A stretch of DNA of 39,896 nucleotides from Terriglobia bacterium (GTDB lineage: Bacteria > Acidobacteriota > Terriglobia > Terriglobales > Acidobacteriaceae): NCBI GenBank assembly GCA_020073525.1, contig JAIQFA010000048.1, positions 1 to 39,896 of the forward strand, given 5' to 3'. Shown here piece after piece: positions 17,139-24,699 of the stretch; the stretch's first letter is position 1; each line of letters begins with the position of its first letter. The notes under the pieces are model-generated. The model was given only the letters and a program-made list of their open reading frames with translations, had not been told where the DNA came from and did no database searches. Made by a program: the position numbers and the translations under genes.

Positions 17139-18158
17139 ATGATCGTCGCAATGCAAGATTCGGCCAGTGAAGAGCAGATCCAGCAGGTGATCGATCAACT
17201 GGTTCACTTCGGCTTTGAAGTCCACCGCTCGACCGGAGCACGTCAGACCGTGCTCGGCGGCGTCGGAGTGCCGCACGATTTCGACACCCGCGAAGTCGAA
17301 ATGCTGCCCGGGGTGCAGGAAGTTCACCGCATCACTTCGCCCTACAAGCTGGCCGGCCGCAACTTTCGACCCGAAGGCACGGTCGTCAAATTCGCGAACG
17401 GGATTGAAATCGGAGGAAAAGGGATCGTGGTTATGGCCGGGCCCTGCTCGGTCGAGTCTCGCGAGCAACTATTCACCGTCACCGACCTGATCTCCAAGGC
17501 CGGAGCGCGCGTGCTTCGTGGCGGCGCCTTCAAGCCTCGCTCCTCTCCTTATTCGTTTCAGGGGCTCGGCGTGGACGGCCTGAATTTGCTTAGAGAAGCG
17601 GGCGATCATTTCAAGATGCTGGTGATCAGCGAAGTGATGGAGATTTCCCAGATCGAGCTGATGTTGCCGTATGTCGACATCTTCCAGGTGGGCGCGCGCA
17701 ACATGCAGAACTTCAACCTGCTGCGTGAACTGGGCAAGGTTCGCAAGCCTGTGCTGCTCAAGCGTGGCATCGCGGCCACGATCGAAGAACTCCTTTGTTC
17801 CGCGGAATACCTATTGGCGGGCGGCAACTACGAAATTATTCTTTGCGAGCGCGGCATCCGCACTTTCGAAACCTACACGCGCAACACCATGGACATTTCC
17901 GCGATCCCGATCGTTCACAAACTCTCGCACCTGCCTATGACCGCCGATCCCTCGCACGGGACCGGGCGGCGCGACAAGGTTGCTCCCATGGCGCTTGCCT
18001 CCGCGGCCGCCGGCGCTGATGCCATGCTCATTGAAGTTCATCACCAGCCGGATAAAGCGCTCTCCGACGGGGCGCAGTCGCTCTACCCGGAACAGTTTGC
18101 CAAGTTGATGGACCAGCTCCGCATGATCGCGCCTGCGATTGGGCGCGAGATCGCGTAG
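17139..18158 (+). CDS. aroF: DAHP synthase with N-terminal ferredoxin-like regulatory domain
   Basis: 339 residues from ATG 17139; a GTG at 17109 gives an unlikely 10-residue extension. It condenses PEP and erythrose-4-phosphate, the first shikimate step. The N-terminal 70 residues (MIVAMQDSASEEQIQQVIDQ, then GFEVHRSTG) match the ferredoxin-like domain of Thermotoga-type DAHP synthases, which binds Tyr or Phe for feedback control. The barrel holds VVMAGPCSVES, RGGAFKPRSSPYSFQG, QVGARNMQNF, LLKRG and ADPSHGTGRRD, with the metal-binding Cys, His, Glu and Asp residues in their usual contexts. Its place between chorismate mutase and tyrA supports a Phe/Tyr-regulated role. Confidence 0.96.
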   Translation: MIVAMQDSASEEQIQQVIDQLVHFGFEVHRSTGARQTVLGGVGVPHDFDTREVEMLPGVQEVHRITSPYKLAGRNFRPEGTVVKFANGIEIGGKGIVVMAGPCSVESREQLFTVTDLISKAGARVLRGGAFKPRSSPYSFQGLGVDGLNLLREAGDHFKMLVISEVMEISQIELMLPYVDIFQVGARNMQNFNLLRELGKVRKPVLLKRGIAATIEELLCSAEYLLAGGNYEIILCERGIRTFETYTRNTMDISAIPIVHKLSHLPMTADPSHGTGRRDKVAPMALASAAAGADAMLIEVHHQPDKALSDGAQSLYPEQFAKLMDQLRMIAPAIGREIA

Positions 18159-18171
18159 ACTGCTTTCGCGT

Positions 18172-18322
18172 GTTAGCTATTCGCTGTTCGTCGTTCGCTC
18201 TTCGCAACTCGCAATTTCATCGATCATTGATCCAGTTGTCGAATCATTTGTCGCTGATGGGGTCGCGAAAAGCGATCAGCGATCAGCGAATAGCGAACGA
18301 CCAACGACAAGCGACCAACGAC
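18172..18322. repeat. Inverted pair of tandem-repeat arms (aroF/tyrA)
   Basis: The left arm (18172-18214) has TTCGCTn-type units. The right arm (18262-18322) has AGCGAA/CAACGAC-type units, the complement of the left. CAGCGAATAGC is shared exactly between the right arm and the complement of the left. The loop is about 47 nt. A long in-frame extension of tyrA through this repeat (from 18170) is an artefact. Confidence 0.7.
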
Positions 18323-18331
18323 CTTTTCACC

Positions 18332-19234
18332 ATGCCCTTCAGGCAAGTCACCATCATCGGAACCGGCTTGATCGGAGGCTCGCTGGGCCTCGCCCTCAAG
18401 AAACGCCACCTTGCCGGGCGGATCGTCGGATGCGATCGCGCCCCCGTTCTGGAGCGGGCTCAGGACTGCGGGGCGATCGATACGGGAACTACCAATCCCG
18501 CGGACGCCGTGCGGGGCAGCGATCTGGTGGTATTGGCAACGCCGGTGCTCCCGATCCTCGATCTGGTCGGACGGCTCGGTCCCGCGCTGCCGGCCAAGAC
18601 GCTGGTCACCGACGTCGGCAGCACGAAGGCGGAAATTGTGCAGCGCGCGGTGAAGTCATTTGGGCGAAACGCCGGCCATCGATTCCTCGCCGGGCATCCC
18701 ATGGCCGGCAAAGAACACGCCGGCGTCGAATTTGCCGATGCTGATCTTTTCGAAGGCGCGGCATGGCTCTTTACGCCGCTTCCCGGCCAGAACGTTCATG
18801 GCGGACAATGCGGAGAATTCATTCACTGCGCGGAAAAGATGGGCGCGAAGATCGCGGTGGTCGATGCATCCGATCATGATCGCTTCTGCGCCTGGATCAG
18901 CCATCTGCCGCAGATGATTTCGACCGCCCTGGCGGCAACGCTGGTCGACGAGTTTGGTCCCGACGCGCCGGTGCTCGACATCGGAGGACGAGCCCTGCGC
19001 GAGATGACCCGCATCTCCGGCAGCCCGTATTCGATGTGGCGCGACATCGCCATCACCAACAAGAAGAATCTCGCCGACGCGCTGCAGAAGCTGGAGCAAC
19101 GCCTCGCACACATCCGCGAAAACCTGGACTCGAGACAGCTGGCAGCGGAGTTCGAGCGAGCGCACCAATTGAGGAAAAACCCACCACGGAGGCACGGAGA
19201 CACAGAGAAAGGCAAAAGTAAGAAGTCAAATTGA
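18332..19234 (+). CDS. tyrA: Prephenate dehydrogenase
   Basis: 300 residues from ATG 18332, which places the NAD-binding motif VTIIGTGLIGGSLGL at residues 6-20. TyrA oxidatively decarboxylates prephenate to 4-hydroxyphenylpyruvate. DVGSTKAEIV, the catalytic-His block FLAGHPMAGKEHAGV and CAWISHLPQMIS are present. There is no ACT domain. The final 20 residues (NPPRRHGDTEKG and a Lys/Ser tail) are encoded by intergenic repeat sequence, so the functional protein probably ends near RAHQLRK. It is last in the aromatic amino acid series. No ribosome site is evident. Confidence 0.95.
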   Translation: MPFRQVTIIGTGLIGGSLGLALKKRHLAGRIVGCDRAPVLERAQDCGAIDTGTTNPADAVRGSDLVVLATPVLPILDLVGRLGPALPAKTLVTDVGSTKAEIVQRAVKSFGRNAGHRFLAGHPMAGKEHAGVEFADADLFEGAAWLFTPLPGQNVHGGQCGEFIHCAEKMGAKIAVVDASDHDRFCAWISHLPQMISTALAATLVDEFGPDAPVLDIGGRALREMTRISGSPYSMWRDIAITNKKNLADALQKLEQRLAHIRENLDSRQLAAEFERAHQLRKNPPRRHGDTEKGKSKKSN

Positions 19235-19350
19235 AGAAGTAAAAAACAAATGCCAGTGCGGAAGCGATCCACCGGCGTCTTGGGTTTCACTTCTTCAATT
19301 TGACTTCTTACTTTTGCCTTGGATTTTCCTTGTCCGTGCCTCCGTAGTGA
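19187..19350. repeat. Long inverted repeat, perfect 30-bp arms (tyrA/CoA-transferase)
   Basis: 19211-19240 and 19289-19318 are exact reverse complements over 30 nt, with a 48-nt loop. Outside these arms the CACGGAGGCACGGAG-type sequence (about 19190-19205) again meets its complement (TCCGTGCCTCCGT, about 19335-19347), so the structure extends imperfectly. The left arm also encodes the end of TyrA. Confidence 0.9.
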
Positions 19351-19373
19351 AATTCCGATAGAATTCCCCTGCT

Positions 19374-20081
19374 ATGCACAAAGTTGTCGCCAGCGCCGAA
19401 GAGGCGATCCAGGACGTGTTTGACGGAGCCACCATCATGGTGGGCGGGTTCGGTTTGTGCGGGATGCCGGAGAACCTGATCCGCGCCCTCGCCCGCAAAG
19501 GCGTCAAGAACCTCACCACTATCAGCAACAACGTGGGAGTGGACGGCTTGGGCATGGGACTCCTTCTGGCCAATGGTCAAATCCGACGGCACATCGGAAC
19601 CTACGTCGGAGAGAACAAACTCCTCGAACAGATGGTACTGAACGGCACAGTGCAACTCGACCTCGTTCCTCAAGGAACGTTTTCCGAACGAATTCGCGCC
19701 GGGGGTGCCGGCATCCCTGCATTTTTCACGCCCACCGGTGTCGGAACGGTGGTGGCCGAGGGCAAAGAAGCCCGCGAGTTTGACGGCCGCACTTACATCA
19801 TGGAGCGTGCGCTGAAAGCCGACTTCGCCTTCGTCAAAGCCTGGAAAGGCGACAAGTGGGGCAACCTTGTCTATCGTAAGACCGCCCGCAATTTCAATCC
19901 GATGATGGCAACCGCGGCTAAGATCACGATTGCGGAGGTTGAGCGCCTGGTCGAGCCGGGCGAACTGGATCCCGACATGGTTCATACGCCGAGCGTGTAT
20001 GTGAAGCGAATCTTCCAGGGCGAGCTGTTTGAGAAGAGAATTGAGAAAAGGACCGTAACGAAACCGGCGGCAACTAGCTAG
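19374..20081 (+). CDS. scoA: 3-oxoacid CoA-transferase subunit A
   Basis: 235 residues. It pairs with the next gene to move CoA from succinyl-CoA to acetoacetate or a related 3-oxoacid. The N-terminal glycine motif MVGGFGLCGMPENLI (about 20-34) is diagnostic of the alpha subunit. GTYVGENKLLEQM, VPQGTFSERIRAGGAGIPAF and the C-terminal GELDPDMVHTPSVYVKR follow. The last 15 residues are basic and variable. Substrate range (succinyl-, butyryl- or acetyl-CoA) cannot be fixed from sequence, though this form most resembles succinyl-CoA:acetoacetate transferases. It lies 114 bp upstream of scoB. Confidence 0.93.
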   Translation: MHKVVASAEEAIQDVFDGATIMVGGFGLCGMPENLIRALARKGVKNLTTISNNVGVDGLGMGLLLANGQIRRHIGTYVGENKLLEQMVLNGTVQLDLVPQGTFSERIRAGGAGIPAFFTPTGVGTVVAEGKEAREFDGRTYIMERALKADFAFVKAWKGDKWGNLVYRKTARNFNPMMATAAKITIAEVERLVEPGELDPDMVHTPSVYVKRIFQGELFEKRIEKRTVTKPAATS

Positions 20082-20087
20082 CGAAAC

Positions 20088-20167
20088 AGTCGTTGGTCGA
20101 TAGTCGTTCGGAGATATTAGAGAAGATCGTCGCGCTCGCAAACGACCAGCGACTAACGACCGACGAC
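20088..20167. repeat. Inverted pair of tandem-repeat arms (scoA/scoB)
   Basis: The left arm (20088-20110) is made of AGTCGTTGGTCG-type units. The right arm (20140-20167) is made of the complementary AACGACC/CGACTA units. They align as inverted copies with about 3 mismatches in 22 nt. The loop is 29 nt. Confidence 0.75.
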
Positions 20168-20195
20168 TTATCTCCGGACCAGAATCGAAGGAACC

Positions 20196-20873
20196 ATGTC
20201 AACCTTGCCCAAGAACACGAAAGATACTGACAAACGTGAACGCATCGTGAAGCGGATTGCCCGCGAACTGCGCGACGGATTCTACGTCAACCTCGGCATC
20301 GGGCTGCCGACGCTGATTGCCAATTATGTTCCGCCGGGCATGGACGTGATTCTTCAATCCGAGAACGGGATGCTCGGGATTGGACCTTACCCACTCGAAG
20401 GGTCGGAGGATGCCGACCTGATCAACGCCGGAAAAGAGACCGTCAGCGAGCTGGCAGGTACCGCTTATTTTTCGAGCGCTGATTCATTCGCAATGATTCG
20501 CGGCGGGCATGTTGACCTCAGCGTGCTGGGCGCAATGGAAGTCGACGAACAGGGCAACCTCGCGAACTGGATGATCCCCGGCAAGATGGTCAAGGGCATG
20601 GGCGGCGCCATGGACCTGGTTGCCGGCGCGCGGCGCGTGGTCGTCGCCATGGAACACGCGACCAAAGACGGGCAGCCGAAGATCCTGACAAAATGTACGC
20701 TACCCTTGACCGGCGTGAAGGTCGTGGACACGATCGTCACCGAGATGGCCTACATCCGTGTGACGCCGGAAGGCTTGCTGCTCGAAGAGATAGCTCCCGG
20801 CTTGTCGGTTGAGGATGTCCAGCTAGCGACCGAAGCGAAGTTGCGTGTTAGTTCTGCACTGAAGACGATGTGA
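20196..20873 (+). CDS. scoB: 3-oxoacid CoA-transferase subunit B
   Basis: 225 residues. The catalytic Glu, which forms the enzyme-CoA thioester, is in [11 protein letters not shown] at residue 56. [14 protein letters not shown] near 31, [21 protein letters not shown] near 105-125 and [10 protein letters not shown] follow, all typical of the beta subunit. The first 15 residues are charged and not conserved. scoA and scoB as separate genes are normal for bacteria. The spacer between them is filled with the inverted repeat, which places a hairpin within the likely two-gene message. Confidence 0.94.
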   Translation: MSTLPKNTKDTDKRERIVKRIARELRDGFYVNLGIGLPTLIANYVPPGMDVILQSENGMLGIGPYPLEGSEDADLINAGKETVSELAGTAYFSSADSFAMIRGGHVDLSVLGAMEVDEQGNLANWMIPGKMVKGMGGAMDLVAGARRVVVAMEHATKDGQPKILTKCTLPLTGVKVVDTIVTEMAYIRVTPEGLLLEEIAPGLSVEDVQLATEAKLRVSSALKTM

Positions 20874-20875
20874 AG

Positions 20876-20905
20876 AAGCTCTCAGCTCTCAGCTGACAGC
20901 TCTCA
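20876..20905 (+). repeat. CTCAGCT tandem repeat after scoB
   Basis: About four 7-nt units (CTCAGCT/CTCAGCTGACAGCT style) directly after the scoB stop. Same class as 12783, 16609/16719 and 33092. Confidence 0.7.
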
Positions 20906-20941
20906 GCAACTACTCAACACCGCACCATGCCCTCCCGAGAC

Positions 20942-21151
20942 TCAGATTCTTGAGAGATGAAACGGGGCGCTGAGCAGACGCGCGGGAAACATCACTACGG
21001 CCCAGACCAAGGCTAGCGCGCCGTGGACGGCAATGCCCACCAGACGGAAGGGCAGCAACAGCAGCCAAACGAATGGATAAAGGATGAGCGCGAGCAGGGC
21101 TACCGGCCAGCAGACAATGAAGAGAAAGCACCAGAGCAGGAAAGCGATCAT
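20942..21151 (-). CDS. Small membrane protein, two helices
   Basis: 69 residues from ATG 21151, where AGGAGG lies about 8 nt upstream; an earlier in-frame start at 21169 overlaps that site. The protein is almost wholly hydrophobic (MIAFLLWCFLFIVCWPVALL, then LYPFVWLLLLPFRLVGIAVH) and ends in an amphipathic PARLLSAPFHLSRI. It has two or three membrane-embedded stretches, with Pro kinks. I recognise no function. The strong ribosome site and coherent hydrophobicity support it as a real gene. Confidence 0.65.
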   Translation of the reverse strand: MIAFLLWCFLFIVCWPVALLALILYPFVWLLLLPFRLVGIAVHGALALVWAVVMFPARLLSAPFHLSRI

Positions 21152-21221
21152 GGAGAGACCTCCTCTCAATCATGATACGCAAGCGGCGGAGGAAAAGTTC
21201 GCAGCGAAGAGCCAAAATCTC

Positions 21222-21252
21222 GACCACAGGGGACACCGAGGGAACACGGGGG
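21222..21252. repeat. CACAGGGGACACCGAGG-type purine-rich repeat
   Basis: Units of the ACACCGAGGGA/ACACGGGGGA kind with about 11-nt spacing. Relatives are at 19187-19210 and 35048-35080. In one frame this family reads as HRGHRG, in another as RRHGDTE. Confidence 0.6.
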
Positions 21253-21260
21253 AAAACTCT

Positions 21261-21926
21261 TTAAGCGTTAAGGTATTTCTGGAGAAATTGCAGACTCCTC
21301 AGGCCGGCGTCGCGCCAGATTGCTTCGTCCTCGAAACCGTGGCCGGCTCCGGAGTAGATTTTGATTTCGTGGGGAATTCCCTTCTTCTCCAACAACTTTT
21401 GCAACTGGTAAGCCTCCTCGACGGGGATGGTCGGATCAGCCTCGCCGTGCAGGATCAGCACGGGGCAGAGGCGTCTCATGAAGAGGTGCATTTCTTTGGG
21501 CATGCCTCCGAAGAACTCGACGACGGCTTTCACACGATGGTCGATGGCGGAGTTGGCGAGCGAGAGGTAGGCTCCGAGCGAGAAGCCGAGCAGAGCGATG
21601 CGCTCGCGATCGACTCGCGGCTGCGTCTCGACGAAGCTGATTGCATCCCAGAGCGTTTTCATCCACAGCGGAAAGTTGCGCAGGATCGTCGGCTTGTCTG
21701 CAGATTCGGTGCCGGTGCGGTCGAAGTAGTGGAGGACATACACGGCGAAACCCTGCGCTGCTAGCGCGCTGGCGTAACGCTCCATGCCGGAGACGTTGCC
21801 TCCGGCGCCGTGGAGCGCGACTACGGTGGGGAGTGGAACGCTCGGAGTTTCCGGCAGGTAGGCGTCCACGCGGATGGGTTTGCCGCCGCTTTGGAAGGTG
21901 AGTTCGGACTGGGATGTAGCGAGCAT
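21261..21926 (-). CDS. Dienelactone hydrolase-family alpha/beta hydrolase
   Basis: 221 residues, no signal peptide. The alpha/beta hydrolase order is clear: VVALHGAGGN oxyanion segment (about 35-44), nucleophile Ser in LLGFSLGAYLS (about 113-123), Asp in HGEADPTIP (about 166) and His in SGAGHGFED (about 199). Dienelactone hydrolase relatives usually carry Cys as nucleophile; here it is Ser, so carboxylesterase activity is more likely than dienelactone cleavage. The start at 21926 gives a sensible N-terminus, but no strong ribosome site is seen. It is followed by a repeat-bearing spacer before mtnA. The substrate is unknown. Confidence 0.85.
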   Translation of the reverse strand: MLATSQSELTFQSGGKPIRVDAYLPETPSVPLPTVVALHGAGGNVSGMERYASALAAQGFAVYVLHYFDRTGTESADKPTILRNFPLWMKTLWDAISFVETQPRVDRERIALLGFSLGAYLSLANSAIDHRVKAVVEFFGGMPKEMHLFMRRLCPVLILHGEADPTIPVEEAYQLQKLLEKKGIPHEIKIYSGAGHGFEDEAIWRDAGLRSLQFLQKYLNA

Positions 21927-21948
21927 CGGGGTTAGTTCGAGAGGAGCT

Positions 21949-21987
21949 GCCGGGCTTTGCCCGGCTGGACGGCCGAGGCGGCCGTCC
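21949..21987. repeat. Two adjacent GC-rich hairpins
   Basis: GCCGGGC-TTT-GCCCGGC (21949-21965) followed directly by GGACGGCC-GAGGC-GGCCGTCC (21967-21987). The layout of two hairpins in one unit is like 8923-8986. Confidence 0.75.
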
Positions 21988-22000
21988 CTACGTGAGCTTG

Positions 22001-23056
22001 TTAGACGCCCGCAGTCGTCCCCTCTCCAGCTAGCTTTCGCAGCGATTCCTCATACGGTGCTCGGGCTATGCCGCGTTCGGTGATGATGGCGGCTACATAT
22101 TTTGCGGGGGTTACGTCGAAGGCCGGGTTCTCTACCTCGACTCCGTCGGGTACCATTTGCTTGCCGGCGATATGCGTGACTTCCCTGGGGTTCCGTTGCT
22201 CGATGGGGATCTTGGTGCCGTCGGGAGTGGCCAGATCGACCGTGGAAATCGGCGCGGCCACGTAGAACGGGATGCCGTGCTCTTTGGCGAGGATGGCCAC
22301 GGTATAGGTGCCGATTTTGTTGGCCACGTCTCCGTTGGCGGCGATGCGGTCGGCGCCGACCACGATGGCCCCGATTTTGCCTTGCTGCATCATGACTCCG
22401 GCCATGTTGTCGGAGATGACGGTGGTGGGGATGCCGTCTTTCATCAGCTCCCATGCAGTTAGACGCGAGCCTTGCAGGAAGGGACGCGTCTCGTCAGCGT
22501 AGACGTGAATTTTCTTGCCTGCTTCTACGGCTGCTCGGATCACTCCCAGCGCCGTGCCGTAACCGGCGGTGGCTAACGCTCCGGCATTGCAGTGGGTGAG
22601 CACGCCGCCGCTCGCCGGCATTAGCGTGGCGCCGTGGCGTCCCATGGCCTGGTTGGCGGCGATGTCTTCGGCGTGCATGCGCTGGGATTCTTCGATGAGA
22701 TCCTGCTTGATTTGCGGGATGGGCCGAATGCGGATGCGCTCGAACTTCTCCTGCATGCGGCGGGTCGCCCAGAACAGGTTGACGGCGGTGGGACGGGTCT
22801 GGCGGATGATTTCGCAGATCTGGTCGAAATCTTTTTTGAGATCGGCGCCGTTCTCGGCCTTGGAGTTCTTCACGCCCAGGGCAATGCCCATGGCGGCGGC
22901 AACACCAATGGCGGGCGCTCCGCGAACAACCATGTTGCGGATCACGTCGGCGACCTGCTGGTGCGTGGTGCAGGTTACGTACACTTCTTCGGTGGGCAGC
23001 TTCGTCTGGTCGATGAAGACTACGCCGCGGGAGGTCCATTCCAGGGTCTGAATCAT
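22001..23056 (-). CDS. mtnA: S-methyl-5-thioribose-1-phosphate isomerase
   Basis: 351 residues, the expected length. It isomerises methylthioribose-1-phosphate to methylthioribulose-1-phosphate in methionine salvage. It is related to eIF2B subunits. The catalytic Cys is in [19 protein letters not shown] (about 148-166) and the catalytic Asp in [19 protein letters not shown] (about 232-250). [14 protein letters not shown] near 44 and PFYVAAP near 263 are also typical. No other salvage gene (mtnB, mtnC, mtnK) is in the window. The close family of ribose-1,5-bisphosphate isomerases is an alternative, but the motif set fits MtnA better. Confidence 0.95.
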   Translation of the reverse strand: MIQTLEWTSRGVVFIDQTKLPTEEVYVTCTTHQQVADVIRNMVVRGAPAIGVAAAMGIALGVKNSKAENGADLKKDFDQICEIIRQTRPTAVNLFWATRRMQEKFERIRIRPIPQIKQDLIEESQRMHAEDIAANQAMGRHGATLMPASGGVLTHCNAGALATAGYGTALGVIRAAVEAGKKIHVYADETRPFLQGSRLTAWELMKDGIPTTVISDNMAGVMMQQGKIGAIVVGADRIAANGDVANKIGTYTVAILAKEHGIPFYVAAPISTVDLATPDGTKIPIEQRNPREVTHIAGKQMVPDGVEVENPAFDVTPAKYVAAIITERGIARAPYEESLRKLAGEGTTAGV

Positions 23057-23057
23057 G

Positions 23058-23114
23058 ATTTCGTCGTTGGTCGTTAGTCGTTCGCTGTTCGCTCTAAGTG
23101 CTAAGTGCTAAGTG
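23058..23114. repeat. Tandem repeats GTTnGTC and AAGTGCT (mtnA/pyrE)
   Basis: Two different tandem units lie side by side: GTCGTTGGTCGTTAGTCGTT (about 23062-23081) and AAGTGCT three times (about 23096-23116). The second encodes the end of PyrE (EHLALST). Confidence 0.7.
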
Positions 23115-23660
23115 CTCTTTTCGCACTTCGGTTGCGGTGAAGATCGAGATAAAGTTTGCGGGCGCGGCGGCTTTTTCTACGGTGGGACGGCCGTGGGCAT
23201 CCTGGCGCTCGACCAGACACATGGCGCCGACCACCTCGAAGCCGAATTCCCGCGCGGCTTCGATTGCTTGCACGGTGGAGGAACCAGTGGTGCAGACATC
23301 GTCGACGATGACCACCCTCGAGCCCTTTTCGCGGAAGCCTTCTATGCGCTGGCCGGTTCCGTGCTGCTTCTCAGCTTTACGGACGAGGAAGCCGTTGAGG
23401 GTTCCGCTGGTGACGGCTACGGCCACAACGATGGGATCGGCACCCATGGTCAGGCCGCCGATGGCGTCCGCTTCCCAGCCCTGCTCGCGGATTTCATCGA
23501 GGAACACCTCGCCGACAAGTTGCGCGCCCCGGGCATCGAGCGTGGTGATACGGCAGTCAATGTAATAGTCGCTGGTTCCGCCGGAGGACAACTGAAATTC
23601 ACCCAGGCGAAATGACTTGTGCGCCAGCATTTCTAACAGCTCTTGTCGTGCGGTGGACAT
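23094..23660 (-). CDS. pyrE: Orotate phosphoribosyltransferase
   Basis: 188 residues. It transfers ribose-5-phosphate from PRPP to orotate in pyrimidine synthesis. The PRPP-binding motif [13 protein letters not shown] is near 113-125. [16 protein letters not shown] near 23-38, [10 protein letters not shown] near 68 and [18 protein letters not shown] near 90-107 are family hallmarks. The C-terminus (KEHLALST) is encoded by the AAGTGCT tandem repeat. mtnA follows 38 bp downstream and could be in the same transcript. The start ATG 23660 fits the family; no strong ribosome site. Confidence 0.96.
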   Translation of the reverse strand: MSTARQELLEMLAHKSFRLGEFQLSSGGTSDYYIDCRITTLDARGAQLVGEVFLDEIREQGWEADAIGGLTMGADPIVVAVAVTSGTLNGFLVRKAEKQHGTGQRIEGFREKGSRVVIVDDVCTTGSSTVQAIEAAREFGFEVVGAMCLVERQDAHGRPTVEKAAAPANFISIFTATEVRKEHLALST

Positions 23661-23666
23661 GAAGTT

Positions 23667-23802
23667 TTAGGTCTCAGGTCTTAGGTGTCAGGTCTCAGGG
23701 TATAGCGAATAACGGACTAGTGCCAACTCGAAGTTCAAGCAACCAAGAGGCGAGTCATTACCGCGACGACGCGCTGAAAGCTGAGACCTGACACCTGAGA
23801 CC
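23667..23802. repeat. Inverted pair of AGGTCTC/GAGACCT arms (pyrE/CPBP gene)
   Basis: The left arm (23667-23700) has AGGTCTC/AGGTCTT/AGGTGTC units. The right arm (23781-23802) is the complement. Over 22 nt they differ at one position. The loop is about 80 nt. The right arm ends next to the stop codon of the CPBP protease gene. Confidence 0.85.
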
Positions 23803-23805
23803 TTT

Positions 23806-24699
23806 TCATTGGTTGAGTTTCTCCAGATGGCGAAATCCGTCGGTGGCAGCATACATCGCTATGGTGATGGTTCCGTTGTACGCCATGTGGATTAGCACTC
23901 CGGCAGCGACAGAATTTGTTTTGGCTCGCACCAGCGTCAGAACCGTGCCAACGAGGAAAATCACCAGCACCGGCCCCCAGGAAAACATCAGTTGCGCGCC
24001 ATGCAGCAGGGCGAAACCCAGCGCGGTCAGGAAGACGGCAAACCAAAATCCCAGACGGCGCGCGAGTACCGGATACAGAAAGCCGCGAAAAAAAAGCTCT
24101 TCCATTAGAGGCGCGAGGGTGACGCTTAGGATGCCGAGTGCCCAAGCTTCGGCAGGTGTGCGAAAGAAGTTGTCGATCGGCAGATTCTTCGGGATGGGCA
24201 ACAGGTGGGCCAATCCTTGCAATCCCAGCGAGAGCGCAAATCCGGCAAGAACATAAACGGCAATGTTCGAGGGCCAGTTCCAGTGGACGGCAGCGAGAAA
24301 GTCAGAACGGCCGCGCTCGCGCGTTACCAGAACATACATGTAGGCGAGGATGAGCAGGTATGCCAGGGATTGCCCGGCAACGACAACCAACGGGACGCGC
24401 GCGATTTCAGTGAGAGCGGTGTGCGGGTAGATCTTCCAGCGAGCGACGAGTAGCACGGTAAATACGCCTACGAAGAGCGCCACGATGGTTAGGACGACGA
24501 GGCGGAGGACATCCCAACCGTTCCACGCTGGGTCATCGGGTGCAACAGGTGCAACTTCGAATCCAACCCCACCATCATCTGAGAAATCTGCCGAGCTGCG
24601 CTTGGCTTGCACGGGCGAGGGCGCCCGTCCCTCCACTAGCGTGTCTGCGGGCTTCGATGGGGGCGTTGAGGCCTCCGGAGGACCGTCGGGCAAACTCAC
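23806..24699 (-). CDS. CPBP-family intramembrane metalloprotease (Abi/CaaX)
   Basis: 297 residues, about eight membrane helices after a soluble N-terminal 55 residues. The three CPBP motifs are intact: EELFFRG (about 196-204), FALLHGAQ (about 227-235) and LIHMAYNG (about 266-274). Their Glu and His residues bind the catalytic metal. The family includes prenyl-protein proteases and bacteriocin-immunity proteins; the substrate is unknown here. GTG start at 24699 overlaps the uvrA stop as GTGA, so it is translated with uvrA. Residues about 20-35 ([17 protein letters not shown]) are encoded by a GC-hairpin repeat also found at 33440-33478, an unusual repeat-derived linker. Confidence 0.9.
   Translation of the reverse strand: MSLPDGPPEASTPPSKPADTLVEGRAPSPVQAKRSSADFSDDGGVGFEVAPVAPDDPAWNGWDVLRLVVLTIVALFVGVFTVLLVARWKIYPHTALTEIARVPLVVVAGQSLAYLLILAYMYVLVTRERGRSDFLAAVHWNWPSNIAVYVLAGFALSLGLQGLAHLLPIPKNLPIDNFFRTPAEAWALGILSVTLAPLMEELFFRGFLYPVLARRLGFWFAVFLTALGFALLHGAQLMFSWGPVLVIFLVGTVLTLVRAKTNSVAAGVLIHMAYNGTITIAMYAATDGFRHLEKLNQ
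24593..24640. repeat. GC-hairpin repeat inside the CPBP protease gene
   Basis: Contains ACGGGCG-AGGG-CGCCCGT (24611-24628) preceded by GCTTGGCTTG. A closely similar copy with the same flanks lies intergenically at 33434-33480. Here it is in frame and codes for a linker. Confidence 0.7.

Noticed and set aside
18170..18331. 54-residue N-terminal extension of TyrA
   Set aside because: It is a translation of the tandem repeat. The Rossmann motif begins right after ATG 18332.
20088..20167. Intrinsic terminator between scoA and scoB
   Set aside because: The arms are long and imperfect, with no T-run, and both genes encode subunits of one enzyme. It is better seen as one of the inverted repeat pairs.
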